From CAZHHH01 sp052400685 (GTDB lineage Bacteria > Bacteroidota > Bacteroidia > Bacteroidales > Marinilabiliaceae), in NCBI GenBank assembly GCA_052400685.1, contig JBQTGJ010000013.1: 64,000 nt of DNA. The stretch is one strand, 5' to 3'. The translations under genes and the position numbers were made by a program. This document shows positions 54,612 through 64,000 of this stretch, piece after piece (position 1 is the stretch's first letter; each line of letters begins with the position of its first letter). The notes under the pieces are model-generated. The model was not told where the DNA came from and did no database searches. It saw only the letters and a program-made list of their open reading frames with translations.

Positions 54612-57600
54612 TTAGAAAGTTAAATTCATACCCACCACAAACGAACGGCTCTTAGGATAAGCCGAATAATCAACACCCGGTGTTAATTGAGTCTTACGAC
54701 GGGTTGACACCTCAGGATCAAAACCTGAATAATTGGTCCATAACCAGAGGTTGTAACCACTGGCATAAAAACGAAGATTACTGATTCCAACCCTCTTAAC
54801 CAAATCAGATGGCAAGGTATAGCCCAATGTCAAGGTATTCAATCGAAGGAATGAACCATCTTCAACCGCCCAGTCAGAGAACACAAAACGACTCATATAA
54901 GGCGACCACATCGTTGTATTTTGATTCATTTCGGCCAACTGCACGGGATCATTGCTTATGGTACCATCAGATAATAGATTCGTCCATCTCTTGCCGTCCG
55001 CCATGGTCGTTATCATATTCCGGGAGTGATACTTACTGGTAGAAGTATACTCTATTTTATTGGCATTATAAACGTCATTGCCATAACTCCAGTTAAAAGC
55101 AGCCGATAAATCAAAACCATAAGCCCTTGCATTAATGGTTAAACCGCCGGTATTAAGCGGATTGGCATCACCAATAATAGTCCGGTCGTCAGCGTCGACA
55201 ATCGTCTCATCACCACCTGCATTTTTCAGCTTCATGGTACCGGGACGCACGGTCCCAACAATAGGAGAACTATCAACCACACCATCTTTCAGCACCCAGA
55301 CACCATCAATATAACCTTCAAAGTCGTCCACTTCATAACGACCATCATTCAAATACCCATACATGGCGCCAACAGAGCCATCTTTAGTCACATAATAATC
55401 GGCTCCTATTTCTGAAGAAGCCCAACCTGAAGTTCCGGTAAAGGAATCCATTAGTCCTAAGGAGACAATTTTATTGCGATTAAACCCGATATTACCGCTA
55501 AAGCTTAAACCAAAATCAGGCAAATCCAAAGCGATCCAATTAACAGAAACTTCCAACCCCTGATTTTGTGTCTCACCCATATTTCGATACTGGTTATCGT
55601 AACCGGAACCAGGTGTTAAGAACTGTATTAATAAATCCTCGGTTGTATTTCGATACAATTCCAGCGAGCCATTCAACCGACCGCTTAAAATAGTATAATC
55701 CAATCCGATATTACGTGTAATGGTTGTCTCCCATTTCAAATCGGGGTTGGCCATAGTCTTCGAAGCTGCCCAGTAACTATCGTAGCCATCGACATAATTA
55801 GTTGTTTTAACTTCTAAAGTCTGCACCAACTGGCCTGACGGAATATTATTATTACCGGCCGTACCATAGCTCAAACGAAGTTTCAAATCATCCAGCCAGG
55901 TTTTAACCCCATCCATAAATGGTTCGGAGGTAATACGCCATGCCACAGCGGCAGAAGGGAAATACCCCCAGCGGTTGTCTTTCGAAAACTTGGAAGACCC
56001 ATCAGCTCTGAATGTAGCACTCAATAAATATTTATCCTGAAAGGAATAGTTCGTTCGACCAAAATAAGATAACAACACATCATCAGGACTTAAATAATTT
56101 TCAATTGAATGAGCTTTGCCTTGAGCTGAGAACGATCTGGCATCATCAAAGGTAAACGCCATTGGGAAACCATGAACAATAGTCGTATGCTCTTCCTGCT
56201 TGCGTATGATGTATTCCTGACCAACCAGCACACTCAACCGATGCTCTGCCGCTAAAAGATTATCAAAACTATAATTAACCGTATTTGTATTTCTAAAAGT
56301 CTGACGTTCCTGCTTATCAAACTCAATGGCCGGCATTCCTTTATAGTCGGCATCCGGTCGGTCTTTCACATAATAAGTCGTAACGCCGTAAAACCGGTCA
56401 TCGGAACGTCGGTAATCGTCCAGACCAACATCTGTTTTAATCGTTAAATTATCTATCATCTCCCAACTCGCGCTACCGTTCATATTATAACTTTTACGCT
56501 TTTGCAAGCGATCATTATCGGCCAAGGCTTGAACAGGGTGATACAGACTAAAAGTTTGGTCTTCCTCATCATTGTCTGTTAATCCGGGAACAGGGAAAGG
56601 TGGATAAATCATGGCATATTTCAGACGGGAGTCGGCCGAGGAGACTTCATTCTGCTCATTGGCACCGCCTCCTTCAATTTCGATATCGGAATAACGAATT
56701 GAAAAATCCAATTTCACCTTTTTATGAGGCCGATTAGTCAGCTTTAGAGTCAAATTATCCCGCTTATAGCTTGACATTTGCATTATCGCCTTATCATCAA
56801 TATGACCGTAGTTAAAAGCATAGGCTGTTTTATCATTCCCGCCAGTAATGCTGAGGTTGTGATTAAAAGTAAAACCGGTGCGTCCAAAAACTTGATCCTG
56901 CCAGTCATTACCATTCACTTCCTTATAAAGATCCATATCCTGATAATTACCAAAATAATCGGTATACTTCTCAGGCTCACCTGCCAGTTGAGCCCTTTCA
57001 TACTGCCACTTCACATAATCGTACGAATCAAGAACGTCCAGTTTATTGGCCATTTTTTTCCAGGCAGCGTAAGCATTATAATTCACCGAAACTTTGCCTT
57101 CTGCGCCCCGTTTTGTTGTGATAATAATAACACCATTGGCTCCACGAGAACCATAAATAGCTGTAGATGAAGCATCTTTCAACACGTCGATTGACTCAAT
57201 ATCAGAAGGCGCAATATCAGAAATAGTTTCCACCGGAAAACCATCCACAATTAGCAGAGGTGTATTATCGCCGGTAATGGAGCCGCCGCCTCGAACCCTG
57301 ATTTTCATTTCAGCATCGGGTGATCCTTCGGTGGTCGTGATCTGAACACCGGCTAGTTTACCTGTTATAGCCTCAGCAGCCGAAGCCACCGGTATTGCTT
57401 GGAGCGCTTCACCGCTTACCGAGGCCACTGAGCCAGTGATGTCACGTTTCTTAACTGTTCCATAGCCAATGGCCACCACTTCTTCCAACCCTATGGAAGA
57501 AGACTCCAATGACACATTTATGGTAGATTGTGTTCCCACAGCCACCTCCTTTTCTTTAAACCCAATAAACCGAAAGGTTAAAACAGCTCCCGGAGCATTG

Positions 57601-57806
57601 GATACCTCCAAACTGTAGTTTCCATCAAAATCGGAAACAGTACCATTGGTAGTGCCTCTAATAATAATATTTACACCTGGCAGGGGTTCACCGTCAGTGT
57701 CCGTGATCCTCCCACTAACCAGCCTGCTTTCCTGAGCATACATGGATAATCCAAAGATCCATGCACCTAACAGAAACAACATACGATAAAAGTTTCTTTT
57801 TCTCAT
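54612..57806 (-). CDS. SusC/RagA family TonB-linked outer-membrane transporter
   Basis: The 1064-residue protein has a signal peptide (ends MYAQ), a carboxypeptidase-regulatory-like domain (LVSGRITDTDGEPLPGVNI, about 29-105), a TonB plug (EVVAIGYGTVKKRDITGSVA; DIESIDVLKDASSTAIYGSRGANGVIIITTK, about 108-235) and a C-terminal barrel ending FVVGMNLTF. It imports pectic oligosaccharides with SusD. An N-terminal STN domain is absent, so sigma/anti-sigma signalling through it is unlikely. Confidence 0.96.
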   Translation of the reverse strand: MRKRNFYRMLFLLGAWIFGLSMYAQESRLVSGRITDTDGEPLPGVNIIIRGTTNGTVSDFDGNYSLEVSNAPGAVLTFRFIGFKEKEVAVGTQSTINVSLESSSIGLEEVVAIGYGTVKKRDITGSVASVSGEALQAIPVASAAEAITGKLAGVQITTTEGSPDAEMKIRVRGGGSITGDNTPLLIVDGFPVETISDIAPSDIESIDVLKDASSTAIYGSRGANGVIIITTKRGAEGKVSVNYNAYAAWKKMANKLDVLDSYDYVKWQYERAQLAGEPEKYTDYFGNYQDMDLYKEVNGNDWQDQVFGRTGFTFNHNLSITGGNDKTAYAFNYGHIDDKAIMQMSSYKRDNLTLKLTNRPHKKVKLDFSIRYSDIEIEGGGANEQNEVSSADSRLKYAMIYPPFPVPGLTDNDEEDQTFSLYHPVQALADNDRLQKRKSYNMNGSASWEMIDNLTIKTDVGLDDYRRSDDRFYGVTTYYVKDRPDADYKGMPAIEFDKQERQTFRNTNTVNYSFDNLLAAEHRLSVLVGQEYIIRKQEEHTTIVHGFPMAFTFDDARSFSAQGKAHSIENYLSPDDVLLSYFGRTNYSFQDKYLLSATFRADGSSKFSKDNRWGYFPSAAVAWRITSEPFMDGVKTWLDDLKLRLSYGTAGNNNIPSGQLVQTLEVKTTNYVDGYDSYWAASKTMANPDLKWETTITRNIGLDYTILSGRLNGSLELYRNTTEDLLIQFLTPGSGYDNQYRNMGETQNQGLEVSVNWIALDLPDFGLSFSGNIGFNRNKIVSLGLMDSFTGTSGWASSEIGADYYVTKDGSVGAMYGYLNDGRYEVDDFEGYIDGVWVLKDGVVDSSPIVGTVRPGTMKLKNAGGDETIVDADDRTIIGDANPLNTGGLTINARAYGFDLSAAFNWSYGNDVYNANKIEYTSTSKYHSRNMITTMADGKRWTNLLSDGTISNDPVQLAEMNQNTTMWSPYMSRFVFSDWAVEDGSFLRLNTLTLGYTLPSDLVKRVGISNLRFYASGYNLWLWTNYSGFDPEVSTRRKTQLTPGVDYSAYPKSRSFVVGMNLTF

Positions 57807-58130
57807 AGCAATTATGACTTAGATGTATTAATTAAATTTAAACTGATATCTACTCGTACTCACTTTGTGTTTAATCAATATGATATATCGGCAAGAGTAA
57901 CAATCGTTAACTTATTATGTGCAATTTATACACAAATAAACTCCCAGACCGTAGATAGACTATCGAAAAAACCGTTACAAATCATCAACACAGACCTGAC
58001 ACAAAATAACAAAACACTATTTTTCAATATAATACAACAGAATCAATAATCGTCACAAAAAAAATCATTTATTAAGACTATCATGTCTCATACAACGAAA
58101 ACACTCGCAGAATGAATACATAAATAAAAA
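57807..58130. other. susC upstream region
   Basis: This 324-base AT-rich spacer is the leader and promoter region of susC. No exact TAnnTTTG element stood out, and I see no clear operator or small gene. Confidence 0.5.
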
Positions 58131-58158
58131 TCCACCACCGGAATACTCCGGTGGTGGA
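58131..58158 (-). terminator. terminator of the GDSL esterase gene
   Basis: TCCACCACCGG and CCGGTGGTGGA form an 11-bp stem with a short loop. T-runs flank both sides, so it ends the upstream esterase transcript before the susC promoter region. Confidence 0.9.
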
Positions 58159-58183
58159 TTTTTAAGGCACGTCAGCCCAAAAA

Positions 58184-58933
58184 TTAGTCTTTCAAAAAAG
58201 CAGCTAAATCAGGAACCTTGGTCTCTATTTCTTTCTTTACTATATCGCAAACTTTACAAGCGCCATAGGGCGATAAATGGGTATTATCAATTCGGGGTTT
58301 GCTCATATTAGTATATTCCAGAGTATCGATATGCAAATACAATTTTTCAGATAACGACTCTCCAAAACGACTAACCATTTCGCGGGTACCCTGATTCAAG
58401 TCGAACAAAATAACCTCCATCTCATTGGCCACATTACGCATAGCCTGCGGATAATCGCCATGTGTAGGGACCAACTCACCGTCCACAAACTTACGACGAA
58501 CAATAGGTGTTGCCAAAATGGGCGTAGCGTCTTTGGCCCGAACATCGCCCACAAAACGACGCAGATTGTCGGCATAGGTTGTGTTAGCTTCAGCATAACG
58601 ATCGGGCGACTTAACTTTCGAGTCGTTGTGCCCAAATTCAATAATGACGTAATCGCCCGGCTGAACCTTAACCAAAAGACTGTCCCACCGGCCTTCGTCA
58701 ATAAAACTCTTGGTACTACGACCATTACGGGCATGATTGTCTACCTTCACCCCTTCATTAAAATAAAGCGGCAACATCTGACCCCAGCCTTTTTCTGGGT
58801 TTCCATCTTTAAACGGTTTATTGGCCATAGTTGAATCACCCGCCAAAAAAACAGTAATATCCTTCTTGTCTGTCTGACAAGCTATCGCTGTCATTAACAA
58901 AAAAGAAACAGTTAACAAATTAAAAATTTTCAT
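58184..58933 (-). CDS. rhamnogalacturonan acetylesterase-like GDSL hydrolase (CE12 type)
   Basis: The 249-residue lipoprotein (lipobox AIAC, Cys19) has the SGNH blocks VFLAGDSTMANK (Ser in block I), NHARNGRSTKSF (Gly), IIEFGHNDSK (Asn) and a late DNTHLSPYGA (Asp/His). It removes acetyl groups from rhamnogalacturonan or homogalacturonan. The start is MKIFNLLTVSFLL, nine codons inside the longest frame. It is separated from GH28 by about 420 bases. Confidence 0.9.
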   Translation of the reverse strand: MKIFNLLTVSFLLMTAIACQTDKKDITVFLAGDSTMANKPFKDGNPEKGWGQMLPLYFNEGVKVDNHARNGRSTKSFIDEGRWDSLLVKVQPGDYVIIEFGHNDSKVKSPDRYAEANTTYADNLRRFVGDVRAKDATPILATPIVRRKFVDGELVPTHGDYPQAMRNVANEMEVILFDLNQGTREMVSRFGESLSEKLYLHIDTLEYTNMSKPRIDNTHLSPYGACKVCDIVKKEIETKVPDLAAFLKD

Positions 58934-59357
58934 TGTCGATAAAATACGATTACAAAACACTATTATAAGGTAAAAATCTATTATTCATTTAAATAATCAA
59001 GCCGCAAGAACTTTACTATCGTACTCAGATGGTGTTTATTTTTTATGGTATTTATGATCCGATGCAATCCAGCTACAGCAAAAAGAAATACACTAAAACT
59101 TTTGAAATGAACCCTGACACCAATAAATGGTCATATTGAGGACAGCATAGCACAATAGTTATACTTAGAAACAGAGTCAAATTAAAAACTTTTAAACTGG
59201 AAATGCAATATAACAGAGAAATTTTAATAACAACTTTCCCCTGTTATACTGCACACCTAACAAGAACTTCCAATTCTAAAAATTGCGTAGTTCTACAAAC
59301 CTTGTAACATAAAACACAATCCCGGCCTTTCATCGCCAGACCACTAAAAAATCACTA
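58934..59357. other. spacer between the GDSL and GH28 genes
   Basis: This 424-base spacer has no ORF of note. At about 59120-59175 the minus strand carries a degraded CTAAGTGTTTG-family remnant (TAAGTATAACTATTGTGCTA). Confidence 0.45.
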
Positions 59358-61067
59358 TTACTTCCAAATAATGGGGTCTGGCTGCTGGCCTCTGACTTCA
59401 ATCTGAGATTCAGGTTGGGTAAAATCCTCTTGCTTTAAGAAAATACTGGAAGACTTCGTTCCCGCAATCACCAATACAGGTGATTCATGTTGCTGATATT
59501 TAAAGTTCTCAAGACTAATCTCGCTGCTATTAAAAATGGTAACAACTGATCCTTTCTCTGCCTCAACCCGGACGTTAACCAACTCAATATTCTGCGCGTC
59601 AACCATGGTTATACCTCTCGCAGCCCGCAGCAAGGCATTTTCCAGACGTACATTATGCAGTTTCATCTCAGGCAACCCCATAAAAAAAGCGGCATCACCG
59701 AATCCGTTGGCCACAATATTTTTCATATAAATATTACGAAAAGACGGTGTTTCTTCGTTTACTGGCATCAGTTGCACCTCATTATCGGCTGAAAGTCCGT
59801 TATTCCCATCATCCAACACCGGCGATTTCCCACCATAAAACAAATTAAAACGGATGGGTTCGGCGGGAATATCGATCATATTAATATCTGAAATATAAAT
59901 ATTTTCAACTACTCCTCCGCGGCCACGGGTGCTTTTAAAACGAAGCCCCACATCGGTTCCCATAAAAGTACAGTCTGAAATGTGCACATTACGCACACCT
60001 CCCGACATCTCGCTACCAATAACAAAGCCCCCATGCCCGTGGTAAACCACGTTATTTTTCACAATAACATTTTCGGTCGGAATATTTCGCTTACGTCCAT
60101 CGGCATCCTTCCCCGACTTAAAACAAATAGCGTCATCGCCCACATCAAAACTATTATTATAGATAAGCACATTTTTGCACGACTCCAAATCCAGTCCATC
60201 TCCATTCTGGGAGTACCATGGATTTCGAACGGTAAGATTGCGAATAACAACATCCTCACTCATAAGAGGATGAAGGTTCCACGCCGGTGAATTCTGAAAT
60301 GTTGGTCCATCAAGTAAGACTCGCTTACAATTAGCAATACTCACCATAACAGGCCTTAAAAAATCTTTAACAGCTTCGTACTGCGCCTTATCTGAAAAAT
60401 CGGGCACATTAAAATTATCATTGGTATCGCCTCGCATCGATTTTTCGGAAGGATACCACGTATCACCCTTTTCATTCAGCACCCCCCCTGATTTAACAAG
60501 ATTTCGCCACTGACCAGCGGTCATTTTACCTCTTTTAACAGGTCGCCAGGCATTGCCATTTCCATCAAAAACCCCTTTACCCGTAAAGGCAATATTGTCA
60601 AGATTGTGTGCATGAATAGGCGACATGCAACGATAAGTTTCCAATCCCTCAAAATTGGTTTTGATGAGTGGGTACAAATCGAAATCAGGGCTAAAACGAA
60701 CCACAGCTCCCTCTTCCAAATGAATTTCGATATTACTTTTCATTACAATGGGCCCGGTAAGCCAAATACCGGCAGGCACAATCACTTTCCCCCCACCTTT
60801 AACGCTCAGCTTTTCAATGGCAGCGGTAAACGCTTCGGTATTTAATGTTGCGCCGTCAGAAACGGCACCAACTTCTGAAATATAAATCGAATTATCAGGA
60901 ATAACCGGTTCAGACACTTTGGGCATATCAAACTCAATGCCTTCATAAACCCAGTCATCGCCATCAGCCAACTGCGAGGCCCCGGGACACGAACAAGACG
61001 TTATCACGCTCATCAACAGTGTTAGCAGTGTACCGGTCTTCATCATTTTCAAATAATAATTTTCCAT
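59358..61067 (-). CDS. polygalacturonase / GH28 family glycoside hydrolase
   Basis: This enzyme of about 569 residues has a parallel beta-helix with GH28 marks: NGDGLDLESCKNVLIYNNSF, DVGDDAICFKSGKD, YHGHGGFVIGSEMSGGVRN and LRFKSTRGRGG, covering the catalytic Asp triad, His and RxK. A short lipoprotein-like signal ends SVITSC. I start at MENYYLKMMKTG; the frame is open to a TTG 33 codons upstream that overlaps the CE8 gene. It hydrolyses galacturonan chains, probably exo-acting in the periplasm. Confidence 0.9.
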   Translation of the reverse strand: MENYYLKMMKTGTLLTLLMSVITSCSCPGASQLADGDDWVYEGIEFDMPKVSEPVIPDNSIYISEVGAVSDGATLNTEAFTAAIEKLSVKGGGKVIVPAGIWLTGPIVMKSNIEIHLEEGAVVRFSPDFDLYPLIKTNFEGLETYRCMSPIHAHNLDNIAFTGKGVFDGNGNAWRPVKRGKMTAGQWRNLVKSGGVLNEKGDTWYPSEKSMRGDTNDNFNVPDFSDKAQYEAVKDFLRPVMVSIANCKRVLLDGPTFQNSPAWNLHPLMSEDVVIRNLTVRNPWYSQNGDGLDLESCKNVLIYNNSFDVGDDAICFKSGKDADGRKRNIPTENVIVKNNVVYHGHGGFVIGSEMSGGVRNVHISDCTFMGTDVGLRFKSTRGRGGVVENIYISDINMIDIPAEPIRFNLFYGGKSPVLDDGNNGLSADNEVQLMPVNEETPSFRNIYMKNIVANGFGDAAFFMGLPEMKLHNVRLENALLRAARGITMVDAQNIELVNVRVEAEKGSVVTIFNSSEISLENFKYQQHESPVLVIAGTKSSSIFLKQEDFTQPESQIEVRGQQPDPIIWK

Positions 61068-61132
61068 GCCATAGTTTTTTAATTTGTCATTGGCCGTAAA
61101 CATGCCAACTCCATATGGTTTAAACGTTATAT

Positions 61133-62113
61133 TTATTTTGCATTTAATCGTGCACGCGGATCCCAATTATCATCGCCACCCAACACTTTTTCAATGGTAT
61201 AGGCCGACCTTTGTTCGCTTGTAAGTTGATGCGCCCATTTTGCTCTCTCTCCTTTTACCCCAGGCCCTTTAGTGCCATACTCTGCATAAAAAGCTGTTAC
61301 TTCCGCCTCTTTCTTATTCCAGTTATGCCAACCTTTCGAATGGATAACATCACCCAAATAACAATCGATGAAAACTGTTTGGGCATAATTACGCCATGGA
61401 CGTCCAAGATATACCGTTCCGGCAGGGGCATCGCCGGTGACCCGACATTTATTAAAAACAAAACCATAGGCCCTTTCTTTTTCTGTTGAAGCAGCCGTTA
61501 CATAACCAGGCGCTTTACAAAAAATATCGCATCCCTGAAACCACACCGTTGCCCACCCGAAAATAAAATCCACCGTTCCTTCGATATAACAATTACGATA
61601 AAACTGGCGACTACCATCTTGATTTGGATAAAGCGTATCCTGAAAACCCAGAAAACGACAATTATCAAACACCGCCCGATCGCCAGAAACACGAACAGCC
61701 ACGGCCTGGCCAACAGGACCAGCTGAATTTTCAAATGTTATGTTACGGGCCAGAAAATCGTCCCCAAAGACAAAAAAACCGGAAGACCCCGTAGTTCCCA
61801 TTTCCTCTCCAAACCTGTTTTTCTTTTGTGCAAAATCATCATTGGTCAAAATCGTTCCTTCTTTCGACTCTCCTATTAGTGTCACCCGATTTTTTGACTG
61901 CGGGAGTATCAACTTTTCCTTATAAACCCCATTTTTAATGAAGATGATTGTTTCCACCTTTCTAAAATGAGGTACCGCGTCAATAGCATCCTGCACCGAT
62001 ACAAAGTCGCCACTGCCATCGGCTGCCACTACAAAATGAGCATTCTGTTCATCCCCCATAACGGGCAACCATACAAAAGTCATCATCAAGCCTACAAATA
62101 CTAAAAACTTCAT
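61133..62113 (-). CDS. pectin methylesterase (CE8)
   Basis: This 326-residue exported enzyme demethylates homogalacturonan. Catalytic residues are all visible: Q136 in VGQAVAVR, Q158/D159 in FQDTLY, D182 in VDFIFG, and R238/W240 in LGRPW. A signal peptide (ends LPVMG) precedes the beta-helix. It lies about 98 bases downstream of GH105 and just upstream of GH28, as expected for an order of de-esterification before cleavage. Confidence 0.95.
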   Translation of the reverse strand: MKFLVFVGLMMTFVWLPVMGDEQNAHFVVAADGSGDFVSVQDAIDAVPHFRKVETIIFIKNGVYKEKLILPQSKNRVTLIGESKEGTILTNDDFAQKKNRFGEEMGTTGSSGFFVFGDDFLARNITFENSAGPVGQAVAVRVSGDRAVFDNCRFLGFQDTLYPNQDGSRQFYRNCYIEGTVDFIFGWATVWFQGCDIFCKAPGYVTAASTEKERAYGFVFNKCRVTGDAPAGTVYLGRPWRNYAQTVFIDCYLGDVIHSKGWHNWNKKEAEVTAFYAEYGTKGPGVKGERAKWAHQLTSEQRSAYTIEKVLGGDDNWDPRARLNAK

Positions 62114-62211
62114 TATAATTATTTTGATCAGATAAACGTAGTTTCCAGGTTGCTTTCGAACAGAATAACAGATTGTTCATCCAACATTTCAACACCAAAT
62201 ATAAACCTCCT

Positions 62212-63399
62212 TTATTTCAACTTACTCATTTCAATAGCAGCCAGGATGAAAGGCCCAACACCTTTAGGATCGTTATCACGCTTACGTTCATTCACATAGT
62301 ATTCGTAACTGCCATCGCGATAAGGATTACCACCCAACCCAGCCACAGCACAACATTCAGTAAGATTAAGACTTCCATCTTCGCCGGTCTTTATTAAATG
62401 GGTCATAATACCAGCATACGCTTTTTTGGCATTCTCAAGATATTTGGTATCCAAATAGCCCAGACGTACCCCTTTCAAAAGGAAATAAACCATCATAGAC
62501 GAAACCGTTGCTTCGCGATAGTTACCTTCCCGTCCGGGCTGATCCAACACCTGCCACCATAAACCGGTTTCATCATCCTGATTACGAACCATTCCTTCGG
62601 CTATGCGGTTAATCATCTCAATCATAAATGCTTTATCAGGATGCGCCTCCGGAAACCACGACAAGGCATCCACGGAAGCCATTGCAAGCCATCCCATGCT
62701 ACGGCCCCAGAAATTGGGCGACAAACCGGTTTCGGGATCTGCCCACTGCTGTTGATGACTGGCATCCCAGCCGTGATAGAAAAGACCTGTTTTGGGATCG
62801 TACATATTAGTATTAACCAAACGAAACTGAAGTGCGACATCGGCAAAGACGTCGTATTCGCCAAATACACTACCATACTGCGCCAAAAATGGACTTCCCA
62901 TATACAAACCATCGAGCCACATCTGGTTGGGATATATTTTTTTATGCCAAAAACCGCCTGCTTCAATCCGCGGATGTTGACGCATTTGATCACGCAACAG
63001 ATTTATTGCTTTGAGCAATCGCTCTTCACCGGTAATCTGATACAACTCAATTAAAAACTTACCAGGATTCACACGATCAATATTATAATCAGTTTGTTTG
63101 TATGTTTTAATGCTTCCGTCTTCATTCACAAACATATCGGCAAACTTCTTTACATAGTCGAGATAAGCCTCATTGTTAGTTTCGTGGTACAACGCCAAAT
63201 AAGCATTCATCATTAATCCGTGCGTATATTCCCATTTTGGTTTTTCACGAAAATCAATCATCCATGGTTCCGGATTTCTGGCCATGTCACTCACCGCCAT
63301 TTTTTCAGCGGTTAACAACGCTTCATTCGTATTGCCGCCACACGAGCAGGCCAATACCGTCATCAGTCCGCCAATTAAAAAAGTGTTTAGTGTTTTCAT
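62212..63399 (-). CDS. GH105 unsaturated rhamnogalacturonyl/glucuronyl hydrolase
   Basis: This 395-residue lipoprotein (MKTLNTFLIGGLMTVLACSC) has the (alpha/alpha)6 GH105 pattern: KWEYTHGLMMNAYLALY, MWLDGLYMGSPFLAQYG (catalytic Asp), NFWGRSMGWLAMASVDAL, and GLWWQVLDQPGREGNYREAT. It removes the terminal unsaturated uronate left by the pectate lyases, and the product feeds KduI. I start ten codons inside the longest frame, at the lipoprotein signal. Confidence 0.93.
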   Translation of the reverse strand: MKTLNTFLIGGLMTVLACSCGGNTNEALLTAEKMAVSDMARNPEPWMIDFREKPKWEYTHGLMMNAYLALYHETNNEAYLDYVKKFADMFVNEDGSIKTYKQTDYNIDRVNPGKFLIELYQITGEERLLKAINLLRDQMRQHPRIEAGGFWHKKIYPNQMWLDGLYMGSPFLAQYGSVFGEYDVFADVALQFRLVNTNMYDPKTGLFYHGWDASHQQQWADPETGLSPNFWGRSMGWLAMASVDALSWFPEAHPDKAFMIEMINRIAEGMVRNQDDETGLWWQVLDQPGREGNYREATVSSMMVYFLLKGVRLGYLDTKYLENAKKAYAGIMTHLIKTGEDGSLNLTECCAVAGLGGNPYRDGSYEYYVNERKRDNDPKGVGPFILAAIEMSKLK

Positions 63400-63420
63400 G
63401 TGTGTATAATTTGTTTGTTT

Positions 63421-63580
63421 TTGCCACATGAAACTCGCCGGAATTAATCATACTCCTGTGTGTGAAGTAATTCCCATGGCTCGTTTCATCTGTTTATCAT
63501 TTGTTTCTCAGTTGCCATATGAAACTCGCCGGGATAATCATTCACCTTTATGAGAGACTACTCTCATGCTCATTTCATAT
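63421..63580 (-). repeat. two tandem structured repeats (copies D and E)
   Basis: On the minus strand, copies of the family at 23359 lie at 63421-63490 (D) and 63512-63580 (E), 91 bases apart, with a linker similar to that after copy C (TGAGAAACAAAT). D has GGAATTA/TAATTCC as alternative outer arms and E has ATGAGAG/CTCTCAT as inner arms. They sit between the GH105 gene and the partial CE8 gene. Confidence 0.75.
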
Positions 63581-63752
63581 ACTCGAATTATTTATTTTTT
63601 AAGATAATATGAACCAGTTTGTATGCCCCATTTTACAATATTAAACCCCATTAAAACAATTATTCTTTAACTTTTATTATTGGTCGAATAAACCCACCAT
63701 TCATAATTTCTCTCTGAAATGCTGCAAATACAGCACATCAATGGATACACCC

Positions 63753-64000
63753 TCACTTCAAAACCATTTGTGGTTTCCAAAGATCAAATCCGGCCAAAAC
63801 ATTATCCACCGTATAGGAGTCAGCTTCCTGTTCCGTTAGCAGCCGGGCCCATGCCACTCGCTTGCCGGATGGTTTTCCAGGCCCGTAAGAACCTGATTCC
63901 GCATAAAAAACAGTTTTTTCAGCTTCAGGACGCCGCCAATTGTGCCATCCAACAGGAACTATGTGCGCTCCCATTTCACAATTAATAAACACCGTACGGG
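63753..64000 (-). CDS. second pectin methylesterase (CE8), partial at window edge
   Basis: The last 82 or so codons of a CE8 gene, ending at 63753, read VFINCEMGAHIVPVGWHNW, then FYAESGSYGPG and RVAWARLLTEQEADSYTVDNVLAG. This matches the C-terminus of the gene at 61133 (FIDCYLGDVIHSKGWHNW). The catalytic part lies beyond the window. It is a diverged paralogue. Confidence 0.85.
   Translation of the reverse strand, partial: RTVFINCEMGAHIVPVGWHNWRRPEAEKTVFYAESGSYGPGKPSGKRVAWARLLTEQEADSYTVDNVLAGFDLWKPQMVLK

Noticed and set aside
54612..57806. SusC with STN domain and sigma-factor signalling
   Set aside because: The mature protein starts directly with the carboxypeptidase-like domain, and no ECF sigma or anti-sigma gene is adjacent.
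63421..63580. Integron attC sites
   Set aside because: The outer ends do not match the RYYYAAC/GTTRRRY core sites, and no integrase or cassette structure is visible.

Overview
The window comes from a Bacteroidota chromosome, most likely of the Bacteroidales/Marinilabiliales type (the order is inference). Support includes a SusC/SusD pair, many lipoproteins with short SPII-type signals, the OstA-like/parvulin/guaB cluster, a DUF3127 protein, and several promoters of the Bacteroidota form TAnnTTTG. Base composition is AT-rich and most genes lie in long same-strand runs.

Region 1 (1-21.9 kb) is mostly housekeeping. It holds haem synthesis (hemF-hemH), a thioredoxin-like protein, an SDR, tRNA-Gly(CCC), an envelope-biogenesis block (OstA-like protein plus three SurA/PpiC-type proteins), guaB, a DUF3127 protein with an SSB-like acidic tail next to a cyclophilin, two FKBPs, mnmD, a MATE transporter and an RRM protein. 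Palindromic mobile-looking repeats sit between these genes.

Region 2 (21.9-29 kb) is a decayed stretch. It has a cation diffusion facilitator gene with several frameshifts and stops, a truncated NAD(P)-binding gene, a tandem array of structured ~70-nt repeats, a small DUF5808-type ORF, tRNA-Gln(CTG), an intact MscS channel, a DUF1304 protein, a DUF1566 lipoprotein gene split by an in-frame TGA, and an AraC C-terminal fragment.

Region 3 (29-48 kb) is a uronate catabolic locus arranged around a divergent LacI promoter. The minus arm is lacI-kduI-kduD-DUF4861, for unsaturated uronates from pectate lyase action. The plus arm is uxaC-kdgK-eda-mannonate oxidoreductase (SDR)-PfkB kinase-LarA-like protein-gnd, followed by a lipoprotein TRAP transporter (dctP-dctQ-dctM), a second LacI-family regulator and tagaturonate epimerase uxaE. 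Galacturonate would go to tagaturonate (UxaC), fructuronate (UxaE) and mannonate (SDR). KDG would go through KdgK and Eda. No mannonate dehydratase is visible. A LarA-family candidate 2-epimerase next to a spare kinase and Gnd suggests a possible second exit from mannonate into the pentose phosphate pathway (hypothesis).

Region 4 (48-64 kb, all minus strand) is a pectin polysaccharide utilisation locus: two PL1 pectate lyases, a surface lipoprotein, SusD, SusC, a CE12-type GDSL esterase, a GH28 polygalacturonase, a CE8 pectin methylesterase, a GH105 unsaturated uronyl hydrolase, and the 3' part of a second CE8 gene running off the window. Together regions 3 and 4 cover de-esterification, cleavage, import, unsaturated-uronate processing and central metabolism. 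No SusR/HTCS or ECF sigma regulator for the PUL is visible here.
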